In this document: piece after piece, positions 1-6,243 of the stretch | How positions within the stretch are numbered: the first letter of the stretch is position 1 | Layout: every line of letters begins with the position of its first letter | Source: a virus | Reading direction: 5' to 3' (one strand) | Length of the DNA stretch: 21,883 bases | IMG/VR virus record: IMGVR_UViG_3300031227_000495 | Location: 1 to 21,883 of that record | Notes under the pieces: model-generated | Database searches by the model: none | What the model saw: the letters and a program-made list of their open reading frames with translations, nothing else | Told to the model about the DNA's origin: nothing | Position numbers and translations under genes: made by a program

Positions 1-2
1 TG

Positions 3-173
3 AGGTTCGGTCTTGTATCAGGCGTTGTTGCGGTTTCGCACAAGGTGCTACCAGCAACAACTGGCGACGTGGGCGCCAAGGGCCTTGTGATGACAGATAA
101 CGACGGGGGGCTATTCAACGAGAGCGCTAAGAAGTATGTGGCCAAACTTAAAGAGGCGCCCTATGCAGATTGA
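3..173 (+). CDS. Hypothetical protein, 3' end only (5' truncated)
   Basis: The first bases of the window are an open frame that enters from outside and stops at the TGA at 171-173, giving the last 56 residues of a protein. The translation reads like a real protein: a hydrophobic start (GLVSGVVAVSHKVLP), an acidic loop (VMTDNDGGLF), then an amphipathic Lys/Ala-rich C-terminus (SAKKYVAKLKEAPYAD). I recognise no family. The next gene starts at 163 inside its last codons, so the two overlap by 11 nt and are probably translationally coupled. Its ribosome binding site lies within this gene. The evidence is the open frame, its composition and the tight junction with a recognisable gene; nothing indicates a function. 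Confidence 0.6.
   Translation, partial: RFGLVSGVVAVSHKVLPATTGDVGAKGLVMTDNDGGLFNESAKKYVAKLKEAPYAD
152..156 (+). promoter_or_regulatory. Ribosome binding site deciding the start at 163
   Basis: AGAGG at 152-156 lies 6 nt before the ATG at 163. The alternative in-frame ATG at 136 has no comparable site, so 163 is preferred. Confidence 0.55.
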
Positions 174-357
174 GCAGCGCATTGACTTGAAGGCCGCGCT
201 GTCTACCCTAACGGATAGGCAGCGCGCGGTCCTCTATGCGTCAAAGGTGTTGGGCGTGTCGCAGCAAGAGATAGCGGAAGCGATGGGGATACAACAGCCC
301 GCCGTGTGCAAGTATCTGCAACGGATACTGCAAACGCTGAGGATGATTGTAGTGTGA
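163..357 (+). CDS. Small sigma-70 region 4-like HTH protein, candidate late-gene regulator
   Basis: A 64-residue protein that is almost entirely one sigma-region-4-type helix-turn-helix. The core runs LTDRQRAVLYASKVLGVSQQ, then EIAEAMGIQQPAVCKYLQRI, matching the usual pattern of a 'tdrqr' helix, a 'sqqEIA' turn and a recognition helix. Sigma regions 1-3 are absent, so it cannot be a complete sigma factor. Small proteins of this kind (ArpU/Sigma-like) often sit just upstream of phage terminase genes and activate late transcription; that role is inferred here from position. I chose the start at 163 rather than 136 because of the AGAGG site. It overlaps the end of the preceding gene. A DNA-binding protein with another job is possible. 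Confidence 0.72.
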   Translation: MQIEQRIDLKAALSTLTDRQRAVLYASKVLGVSQQEIAEAMGIQQPAVCKYLQRILQTLRMIVV

Positions 358-406
358 TGGAATAATTTAGGCCGTTCCTGCATTGTAGATAGTGAGGGGA
401 AAGAGA

Positions 407-751
407 ATGGACAAACTGCCTTCCGCTACGGGGGCATGCATGATCTGCTACAGGCCAATTACGCCACAGTTTTGGGCCTGCGCAGAATGCGAAAAAGAGT
501 ATGGCCTTACAGGACCACTCCGCGACTGGCCCGCGTGGGCACGCCAACTCAAGGCTGATCATGAGGCCGAGCGCCGCCAAGAAGCTGAAATGGCTATTTA
601 CTTGGTAGACGCGCCCGACGAATACGACCGTATCTGTTACGGCGAGGACGACGGTATGCGCGATTGCATGGACGACAACGGCGAACCCATCGACGATTAC
701 GCTGGCGCGTGGGAGCGCTTGCGCGAAATGGGCATAAACACAGACGACTAG
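407..751 (+). CDS. Small CxxC-CxxC (zinc-ribbon-like) acidic protein
   Basis: A 114-residue protein of unknown function. Two CxxC pairs near the N-terminus (CMIC at residues 11-14 and CAEC about 15 residues later) form a possible single zinc ribbon. A charged helix follows (ARQLKADHEAERRQEAEMA), then a very acidic tail (DAPDEYDR, GEDDGMRD, DDNGEPIDDY). The ATG at 407 follows a purine-rich GAGGGGA site; a GTG at 392 is also in frame but its site is weaker. The stop codon touches the first base of the structured-RNA region that follows. Possible roles include a nucleic-acid- or protein-binding accessory factor, but nothing in the sequence decides this. Confidence 0.65.
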   Translation: MDKLPSATGACMICYRPITPQFWACAECEKEYGLTGPLRDWPAWARQLKADHEAERRQEAEMAIYLVDAPDEYDRICYGEDDGMRDCMDDNGEPIDDYAGAWERLREMGINTDD

Positions 752-888
752 CTTGCATTCTCGGCAACGCCCGACCACCTCCTGACACCCGGCAGCATCC
801 GGCCGGGTGCTGCCGAGAGCGCAAGCCAACCACATCGGCCCAGACCCTGCGGCGCGGGCAAGACTTGCAGGCCAGCGGCGCGCCTGGA

Positions 889-901
889 CCAAGCGCCGCA
901 A
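889..901 (+). repeat. Direct repeat copy 1 (CCAAGCGCCGCAA)
   Basis: An exact 13-nt direct repeat whose second copy is at 1160-1172. The similarity extends a few bases to the left in both (CCTGGA or CCTGGG). This copy forms part of the strand 886-895, which pairs perfectly with 1055-1064. Confidence 0.8.
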
Positions 902-1159
902 ACATGCGCTGAACGCCCAAGGGGCTACAAGGTCTAGGGGACTGCCCGAGGAAAACGGGCTTGACGATCCTATGGTGGTGCCCAAGCATGCGGGCTAAAT
1001 GTCCTCAACATAAAACCACCAAGCCGGGGCGGAACCGGCACAGCGCACTAGCGACGCTTGGTCCGGTGTCCTTCGGGGCATCCTTAACCACGTTCGAGTC
1101 GTGGGCCTGGGGCGACCGATGAGGCGCTCCAGGCGTGAGTGGACAAGGGAAGCCCTGGG

Positions 1160-1172
1160 CCAAGCGCCGCAA
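1160..1172 (+). repeat. Direct repeat copy 2 (CCAAGCGCCGCAA)
   Basis: The second exact copy of the 13-nt repeat, 271 nt after the first. Its strand 1157-1166 can also pair with 1055-1064 (10 bp, one G-U), so the two copies compete for the same partner. Confidence 0.8.
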
Positions 1173-1260
1173 CCGCCCCGAGGTGTTTAGGCGCAGCATG
1201 TAACCCCGCGAAAGCGGTGCATAAGAGGGCCAGCGTTGCGCACTGGCGGGGCGATAGTAC

Positions 1261-1266
1261 AGGAGG
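1261..1266 (+). promoter_or_regulatory. Strong ribosome binding site deciding the start at 1271
   Basis: AGGAGG lies 4 nt before the ATG at 1271. The frame is open further upstream into the structured-RNA region, but this site fixes the start. The last helix of that region (1174-1180/1247-1253) ends 7 nt before it, close enough for RNA structure to influence access. Confidence 0.75.
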
Positions 1267-1270
1267 CACA

Positions 1271-1477
1271 ATGGCGAGATATAAGAAGATTGATTTTGCC
1301 GAAGAGTTCGAGAGACAGCGCCGGGAGGAAGCCGATAGCGGTATCAGCAACGCCGGGCAAGTGCGCCGGGCGCTCATGCCGGGGTATTTGCTCAGTGGCG
1401 AAAAGGTCTATGTAACGAAAGAGGCTGGCGAGGTCACGCCTGAGCTGATCGCTGAGTGGTGCGAGCCGGAGGCGTAA
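1271..1477 (+). CDS. Small hypothetical phage protein
   Basis: A 68-residue charged protein with no family I recognise. It begins with a basic and acidic amphipathic stretch (MARYKKIDFAEEFERQRREE), then a short linker and a C-terminus rich in Glu (TPELIAEWCEPEA). The start is set by AGGAGG at 1261-1266; reading further upstream would run through the helices of the structured RNA. The next gene follows after 4 nt, so the two are probably co-transcribed. If the upstream RNA is a leader, this is the first gene it would control. Confidence 0.62.
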   Translation: MARYKKIDFAEEFERQRREEADSGISNAGQVRRALMPGYLLSGEKVYVTKEAGEVTPELIAEWCEPEA

Positions 1478-1481
1478 GCGC

Positions 1482-1811
1482 ATGACCACGCCGCCGAACA
1501 TTCCCTGGAGCGAGGTCAAGGCCAAGATGCTGAGCGACCCAGAAGTGCGCGCGGAGTATGACCGGCTAGACAAGGCGCACCCGCAAGTGGCGTTCCCGTA
1601 CAGCGAGTGGACGCGGGTTGAGGACGGCCTGCCGGAACCCGAGGGCGACGGCTACTACGTCCAGCACGAAAGCGGCGCCGTGGACGAGGGCTACTGGCTA
1701 CGGCTGGACGAGGACGAAGGCAGCGCCGACTACGGCTGGTTCACGCCAGAAGAGGCGAGAGTCGTAGCGTGGGCGCCACAGCATTTGCCAGAGGGGCCGG
1801 AGTGGGGATGA
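1482..1811 (+). CDS. DUF551-like protein with an antitoxin-like N-terminus
   Basis: A 109-residue protein that seems to join two parts. Residues about 10-30 (VKAKMLSDPEVRAEYDRLDK) resemble the segment that precedes the helix-turn-helix in HigA-type antitoxins, but no HTH follows. Residues about 43-109 resemble DUF551: WTRVEDGLPEPEGDGYYV, then GYWLRL, and VVAWAPQHLPEGPEW, the usual pattern of a start 'W..V...LPE' and an end 'W.PLPePP'. DUF551 is a short domain of unknown function that is frequent in phages. The gene overlaps the next by ATGA. I recognise the DUF551 half with fair confidence; the antitoxin resemblance is weak. Confidence 0.65.
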   Translation: MTTPPNIPWSEVKAKMLSDPEVRAEYDRLDKAHPQVAFPYSEWTRVEDGLPEPEGDGYYVQHESGAVDEGYWLRLDEDEGSADYGWFTPEEARVVAWAPQHLPEGPEWG

Positions 1812-2074
1812 GCGACAAGGACGTCCAGAGCGCGACGTTCCTGGCCCAGTTCCCCGACATTCAAAGCGCGGTCAAAGCAGGCGCGGACATGTGGCGCATC
1901 CAGCTCGATATACCCAAGAGCGAACAGGGCGAGCGTAAGAAGCTACTCGACTGGATGGGCGTTAGGTTGATGGTGACAGTGGTGCCAGTCAAGAATCAGG
2001 TTTATGGATCAAGTCAGTCTCCTAGCAGGCGAGCGGCAAAAAAGCGAGTCGTTTCGCGCGATACAGGCGTGTAA
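1808..2074 (+). CDS. Small hypothetical protein overlapping the small terminase gene
   Basis: An 88-residue protein starting at the ATG in an ATGA overlap with the preceding gene. The body (residues 1-65) is a mixed sequence that includes IQSAVKAGADMWRIQLDIPK. The last 23 or so residues are rich in Ser, Arg and Lys (SPSRRAAKKRVVSRDTGV). That tail is encoded in the 71 nt that also encode the start of the next gene, so its odd composition may be a by-product of the overlap. No known family is recognised. The tight junctions on both sides argue that it is translated. Confidence 0.55.
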   Translation: MSDKDVQSATFLAQFPDIQSAVKAGADMWRIQLDIPKSEQGERKKLLDWMGVRLMVTVVPVKNQVYGSSQSPSRRAAKKRVVSRDTGV

Positions 2075-2675
2075 CGACTATTTGCGCATGGGGCCGGGCC
2101 GGCTGCTCACGAGCGTCGCCGATGAGTACGCCGAAATGCACCAGAATGCACCGACACAGAGCATTCACACGCTCAAGCGGTGGTCGCAACGCTACAGTTG
2201 GCCCGAACGTGCCGCATCCTACGATGTTGAGCTAGAGGCGCAGAAGAACGCCCAAGCCGAGGCGATCATGCAAGAGGGCCTTGCGCTGGCACACAACCGC
2301 GTCGACAAGCTCAAGGATCTCGCGGGCCTGCTGTGGTCCGAGATGCACGAGCGCGGAGAGGATGACACGCTGCACAATCTGTGGGTGCCGGACGTCAAGA
2401 ACATCGGCGGGGTGGCCGTAGATATTGAGCACTTTAACGCAGGCATCATCCGCGAGTATCGCGACTCGCTAGATGATATCGCCAAGGAGACCGGCGGCAG
2501 AGTCAAGATACAAGAAGTCACCGGCAAGGGCGGCGGACCGATAGAGACCAAGAGCGAAACGACGGTAGCAGTAAACCATGGTGATGAGTTGCGCGAGTTT
2601 ATCAGAGCCCTCCACGATTCCGGCCTTGCCGAAATTGACGATGACGAGGTACATCCCGCACAGGCCAACACCTAG
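2004..2675 (+). CDS. terS: Terminase small subunit (HTH, DNA recognition)
   Basis: A 223-residue protein read as the small terminase subunit, which binds the packaging site and brings DNA to the large subunit. The N-terminal third carries the typical pattern: ESFRAIQACNDYLRMGPGRLL, an HTH (LTSVADEYAEMHQNAPTQSI), then HTLKRWSQRYSWPERAASYD, like the 'L.rWS.r..W.eRa.aYD' signature of many phage small terminases. A long charged helix follows, then a Gly-rich linker (TGKGGGPIE) and an acidic C-terminus. The ATG at 2004 is preferred because the conserved N-terminus lies upstream of the alternative ATG at 2088; the ribosome site is weak (CAGG). It overlaps the gene before by 71 nt and the large terminase by 35 nt, which is consistent with coupled translation. 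Confidence 0.78.
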   Translation: MDQVSLLAGERQKSESFRAIQACNDYLRMGPGRLLTSVADEYAEMHQNAPTQSIHTLKRWSQRYSWPERAASYDVELEAQKNAQAEAIMQEGLALAHNRVDKLKDLAGLLWSEMHERGEDDTLHNLWVPDVKNIGGVAVDIEHFNAGIIREYRDSLDDIAKETGGRVKIQEVTGKGGGPIETKSETTVAVNHGDELREFIRALHDSGLAEIDDDEVHPAQANT

Positions 2676-3876
2676 GCAGTGGCTCTTTTTGCTACTCGAT
2701 GACAGAGAGGTGTTTTACGGCGGGGCAGCCGGTGGCGGCAAGAGTGATGCGCTGCTCATGGCGGGGCTACAGTACGCAGATGTGCCGGGTTACGCGGCGA
2801 TCCTGTTCCGCCGAACCTTTGCCGACTTGGCTTTGCCGGGCGCGCTACTAGAACGCTCTATGGAATGGTTAGGACCAACAGACGCCAAGTGGAACGGGCA
2901 AGAGCACCGTTGGACGTTCCCAAGCGGGGCATCGCTGAGCTTTGGCTATCTGGACACAGAGAACCAAAAGTATAGGTACCAATCGGCAGAGTTTCAATTC
3001 ATCGGCTTTGATGAGCTGACACAGTTTAGTGAAAGCCAGTATCGGTATCTATTCAGTCGATTGCGCAGGCTCAGGGACGTCGAGACCCCGTTGCGAATGC
3101 GCAGCGCCTCTAACCCAGGCGGCACCGGCCACGAATGGGTGCGACGTAGGTTCATCGACGAACGAGGCGCCAACGGGCGCATATTCATACCCGCCAAGCT
3201 GGACGATAACCCGTACCTAGACCGCAACTCGTATGCCGAGAGCCTGAGCGAACTAGATCCGGTGACACGAGCGCAGCTTATGGCAGGCGACTGGGACGTA
3301 CAAGCCGGCGGGCTCAAGTTCCAGCGTCAATGGTTCGAGATTATCGACCAAGCGCCACAAGGCATGCACTGGGTGCGCTTTTGGGACTTGGCTGCAACTG
3401 AGGCCAAGCCCGGCAGAGATCCAGACTGGTTGGCAGGGCTCAAGCTAGCCGAGCGGGAAGGCGTCTACTACGTTGGCGACGTTCGCAGGTTGCGAGCAAC
3501 GCCCAAGGACGGTGATGACCTGATGGCCCAGACGGCCGCGCTAGACGGGGTGGAGACAACCATCGCCATAGAGCAAGAGCCGGGAGCTAGCGGCAAGAAG
3601 CTGATCGACCACTATCAGCGCTACGCGCTCAAGGGGTTCACAGTATACGGGCGCAGAGCTACCGGCAACAAAGAGCTGCGATCAAACCCAGTAAGTTCAG
3701 CGGCACAGGCGGGCAACGTCAAGCTGGTGCGGGGAGCGTGGATCAGCAACTTTCTCGACGAGATAGACGCTTTCCCATTGGGGCGGCACGATGATCAGGT
3801 AGACGCACTGAGCGGCGCATTCGCAGAGCTGTTCATTCCGCGCAAGCCGCGCAAGGCAAGGATGATTCAACTTTGA
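2641..3876 (+). CDS. terL: Terminase large subunit (ATPase and nuclease)
   Basis: A 411-residue packaging motor protein. The ATPase domain starts with a Q-motif-like YIPHRPTPRQW, Walker A GGAAGGGKS at residues 27-35, an arginine-rich segment LFRRTF, Walker B IGFDEL at 121-126 and the coupling segment SNPGGTGHEW. The C-terminal RNase H-like nuclease (Terminase_6C type) shows RFWDLA with Asp249, an acidic strand TIAIEQEP near residue 309 and HDDQVDA at 383-389. These give the acidic residues expected to hold metal. The ATG at 2641 was chosen because the protein begins just before the conserved Q-motif; earlier in-frame starts only add sequence shared with the small subunit's reading frame. It ends in an overlap with the portal start. 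The length is on the short side but all motifs are present. Confidence 0.93.
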   Translation: MTRYIPHRPTPRQWLFLLLDDREVFYGGAAGGGKSDALLMAGLQYADVPGYAAILFRRTFADLALPGALLERSMEWLGPTDAKWNGQEHRWTFPSGASLSFGYLDTENQKYRYQSAEFQFIGFDELTQFSESQYRYLFSRLRRLRDVETPLRMRSASNPGGTGHEWVRRRFIDERGANGRIFIPAKLDDNPYLDRNSYAESLSELDPVTRAQLMAGDWDVQAGGLKFQRQWFEIIDQAPQGMHWVRFWDLAATEAKPGRDPDWLAGLKLAEREGVYYVGDVRRLRATPKDGDDLMAQTAALDGVETTIAIEQEPGASGKKLIDHYQRYALKGFTVYGRRATGNKELRSNPVSSAAQAGNVKLVRGAWISNFLDEIDAFPLGRHDDQVDALSGAFAELFIPRKPRKARMIQL

Positions 3877-5225
3877 GCGAGCTCGAAATAGCATACGAAC
3901 AACTCACGGCCAAGGCCAACGCGCAGAGCGGTTGGTGGAATTACTACGACGGTGACCAGCCGCTTGTCTACACAGCCAAGCGCCTGCAGGCCGAGTTCAA
4001 GAACATGAACGCGCGGTTCACTGAGAACTGGTGCGCTGTCGTGGTGGATTCGGTCCTCGAGCGCATCACGCTCAAGCGGTTTGCGATTGAGAGCAACGAG
4101 CCAGCCGAGAAGCGCGCCAACGAGCTGTGGCGTGAAACCGAGATGAACCTTGACGACCTAGAGGCGCACCGCGCGGCGCTGGTGTGTGGCGAGTCCTACG
4201 TGCTGGCGTGGCGCGAAGCCGACAGCCCGGTCGAGGCCTACTACCACGACCCGCGATCCTGCCACATCCACTACGACCCAGAGCGCCCGAGACACAAGCT
4301 ATGGGCGGCCAAGTGGTGGAACGATTCTGGCGAGGACGGGCGTCAGCACATCACGATCTATGGCACTGACAAGATTCTCTATTACGTGAGCACCAAGAAA
4401 GCCGACGCGGTACGGAGCGCTGGCGACTTTGTGAAAGATGAAAGCACAGCCCCAGAGGGCGAGGCCGCCAACCCCACCGGCGTCGTGCCCATGTTCCACC
4501 ATCGCCGCAACCGGCGGGTGATTCAGAGCGAGCTCGCGAACGTGCGGTCGCTGCAAGACGCGGCCAACAAGACACTGTCGGACATGATGGTAGCAGCCGA
4601 GTTCGGCGCGTACAAGCAGCGCTATGTGATCGGCAACGGCGACCTGAGCGCGTTGCGCGCCTCGCCCAGCCGCATCATGGATATTCCCGGCGGAGAGGGG
4701 CAGGGGCAGGACACGCAGGTGGGCGAGTTCAGCGAGGCCAACCTGGGCCAGTTCCTAGAAGTGCTCAACTATCTAGCGCAAGCCATCGGCGTGATCAGCA
4801 GGACGCCGCGGCATTACTTCTATGCACAGGCCGGCACGCCCTCGGGCGAGGCGCTGATTGCCATGGAAGCGCCGCTCAACCACAAAGCGGCCAGCTACAT
4901 TGAACTGTTCGCCGCAACGTGGGCGCAGGCCATGGCGTTCATGCTCACCCTGGACGGCGTCACGGGCGTGGAGCCGTCCGACATCAAGGTGATCTTTGAG
5001 CGACCCGAGACCGTCCAGCCCAAGACACAGGCGGACATTCGACAGGTCAACAAGAACGCGGGGATCCCGATAACCACGTCGCTGAGGTGGGAAGGCAAGA
5101 GCGTGTCTGAGATTGAGGCGATGCGAGCCGATGCGCAGACCGAGCAGGCCGCTAGTGTCGCCAGCTATGGTGCTCTGCAGATTGAGATGGCTCGCCGATC
5201 CTCGCAGCAAGAGGACGTGGCCTAG
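3873..5225 (+). CDS. Portal protein (SPP1 Gp6-like)
   Basis: A 450-residue portal subunit. Twelve copies should form the ring through which DNA enters and leaves the head and on which the terminase docks. The pattern follows Gp6-type portals: an early YYDGDQPLVYTAKRL, NMNARFTENWCAVVVDSVLERI, then the wing region with GESYVLAWRE and a DPRSCHIHYDP strand. After the stem-like middle comes SRTPRHYFYAQAGTPSGEALIAMEAPLNHKA... region residues, and a helical C-terminus with PITTSLRWEG. The start is a TTG at 3873 that overlaps the terminase stop (TTGA); AAGGA at 3858-3862 lies 10 nt before it. The length is normal for the family. Confidence 0.9.
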   Translation: MSELEIAYEQLTAKANAQSGWWNYYDGDQPLVYTAKRLQAEFKNMNARFTENWCAVVVDSVLERITLKRFAIESNEPAEKRANELWRETEMNLDDLEAHRAALVCGESYVLAWREADSPVEAYYHDPRSCHIHYDPERPRHKLWAAKWWNDSGEDGRQHITIYGTDKILYYVSTKKADAVRSAGDFVKDESTAPEGEAANPTGVVPMFHHRRNRRVIQSELANVRSLQDAANKTLSDMMVAAEFGAYKQRYVIGNGDLSALRASPSRIMDIPGGEGQGQDTQVGEFSEANLGQFLEVLNYLAQAIGVISRTPRHYFYAQAGTPSGEALIAMEAPLNHKAASYIELFAATWAQAMAFMLTLDGVTGVEPSDIKVIFERPETVQPKTQADIRQVNKNAGIPITTSLRWEGKSVSEIEAMRADAQTEQAASVASYGALQIEMARRSSQQEDVA

Positions 5226-6235
5226 TGGCAACCCCGCTAGTCTTACAGATGGCGCGCCGATTCAAGCGGGCGCTGATAGCCAACGAACAGGGGACCATAC
5301 AGCGCATGGCCCGCGAATGGACCAAGGTTGAGGACCGGCTGCGTGACGGGATCGAGCTGGTAGCGCGTGACATGGCTGATGCCAGACGTGACGGCCGCGA
5401 GCCAACGCCGACGATGCTGTGGGAAATGCAGCGCTACCGCGAACTGTTGGTACAACTCGACATGGAGCTGTCCGGGTACGTGCCGATCGCGTCACAGGCA
5501 ACGATGGCGATTCAAAAAGAGGGCATCGATCTAGGGCTGCAGCACGCACGGCAGACCATCGACGCCAGCTTTATGGGCGCGGGGATGATTGCCCCGTCGT
5601 TCAACCATCTGCCAGCGAGCGCGGTCGAGAACATGGTGGGGTTTCTAGCCAACGGTTCGCCGCTCGACAACCTGTTGCGGCGGTCCTATGGCCCCGCTGC
5701 AGACGCCATGGGGAAGGCGCTGATAGACGGCACGGCGATGGGGTGGAACCCGCGCAAGACGGCCAAGCTGGCACGCGAGAAAATGACCGGCGGGAGCTTT
5801 GGCAACATGCTCACCATTACGCGCACAGAGCAGTTGCGGGCGTTTCGCGAGGCGGACCGGCGGCAGATGGACAGGAGCGGCGTGGTCGAGTACTACGTGC
5901 GGCTCGTGGCACACAGCGGCAGAACGTGCGTGGCATGCCTGGCTGCTGAGGGCGAACGCTACACGACACGCGAGAGCTTGCGCGATCACCCAAACGGCAG
6001 ATGCACCGCTCTCGCCAAAGTTTCCGGGATACCGTTGCCAAAGTTCGAGGGCGGCGAGGCGTGGTTCGGGCGTCAGTCGCCAAAGATGCAACGGCAGATC
6101 ATGGGGTCTGGCCGGTACGACGCCTGGCACAGCGGCAAGGCGGGGTTTAAGGACATGAGCGTGCGGGTGGCTAACCCGATTTGGGGTGACAGCGTCAAGC
6201 CGGCGAGCCTGGCTGATTTGGGAATAGCAGCATAG
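5225..6235 (+). CDS. Minor head protein (MuF-like, SPP1 Gp7 family)
   Basis: A 336-residue minor capsid protein normally bound to the portal and carried inside the head. Residues about 195-275 show the MuF core: TRTEQLRAFREADRRQM, then CVACLAAEGERYT and HPNGRCTALA. The paired cysteines and the 'HPN.RC' box are the signature of this domain. The N-terminal 190 residues are helical. The start is a GTG at 5225 overlapping the portal stop (TAGTG). MuF proteins are sometimes fused to C-terminal toxins or enzymes; here the region after the core is only about 60 residues and I see no such fusion. Position directly after the portal supports the call. Confidence 0.87.
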   Translation: MATPLVLQMARRFKRALIANEQGTIQRMAREWTKVEDRLRDGIELVARDMADARRDGREPTPTMLWEMQRYRELLVQLDMELSGYVPIASQATMAIQKEGIDLGLQHARQTIDASFMGAGMIAPSFNHLPASAVENMVGFLANGSPLDNLLRRSYGPAADAMGKALIDGTAMGWNPRKTAKLAREKMTGGSFGNMLTITRTEQLRAFREADRRQMDRSGVVEYYVRLVAHSGRTCVACLAAEGERYTTRESLRDHPNGRCTALAKVSGIPLPKFEGGEAWFGRQSPKMQRQIMGSGRYDAWHSGKAGFKDMSVRVANPIWGDSVKPASLADLGIAA

Positions 6236-6243
6236 GGGGAGTG

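Larger units (their letters stand above)
751..1256 (+). ncRNA. Candidate large structured RNA (about 500 nt), unclassified
   Basis: No credible gene lies between 751 and 1270, but the + strand folds densely by hand. Helices seen, in order: 751-756/821-826, 760-766/811-817 and 786-793/802-809 (nested, 21 bp); 846-850/867-871; 886-895/1055-1064 (10 perfect bp, long range); 892-896/906-910; 944-948/956-960; 973-979/1015-1021 enclosing 980-983/992-995 and 999-1002/1008-1011 (three-way junction); 1023-1027/1035-1039; 1065-1071/1076-1082 capped by UUCG; 1088-1092/1100-1104 with a T-loop; 1105-1114/1125-1134 (10 bp); 1174-1180/1247-1253 enclosing a GAAA hairpin and 1229-1233/1243-1247. The fold ends just before the AGGAGG of the next gene, so it may be a leader or a separate transcript. 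Large phage RNAs such as GOLLD and ROOL are known, but I cannot match it to either. A DNA-level role near the terminase genes, such as a cos or pac site, is the main alternative. Confidence 0.6.

Noticed and set aside
203-985. 260-residue open frame on the - strand
   Set aside because: It lies opposite the sigma-like gene, the CxxC gene and the structured-RNA region, has a low-complexity Cys/Arg/Pro-rich translation and no ribosome site; GC-rich DNA leaves such frames open by chance.
664-998. Two short + strand frames (664-912 and 807-998) in the gap
   Set aside because: Their translations are Arg/Pro/His-rich with no protein-like pattern, and the DNA is dominated by helices; no good ribosome site precedes either.
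1030-1115. Possible tRNA gene ending near 1112
   Set aside because: Only the T-arm (1088-1104) fits. There is no 5' strand matching the would-be acceptor, no D-arm or anticodon arm, and the acceptor bases pair downstream instead.
2578-2640. Longer N-terminus of the large terminase from 2578
   Set aside because: The added residues (MVMSCASLSEPSTIPALPKL) have no terminase pattern and lie within the small subunit's coding frame; the conserved part starts just after 2641.
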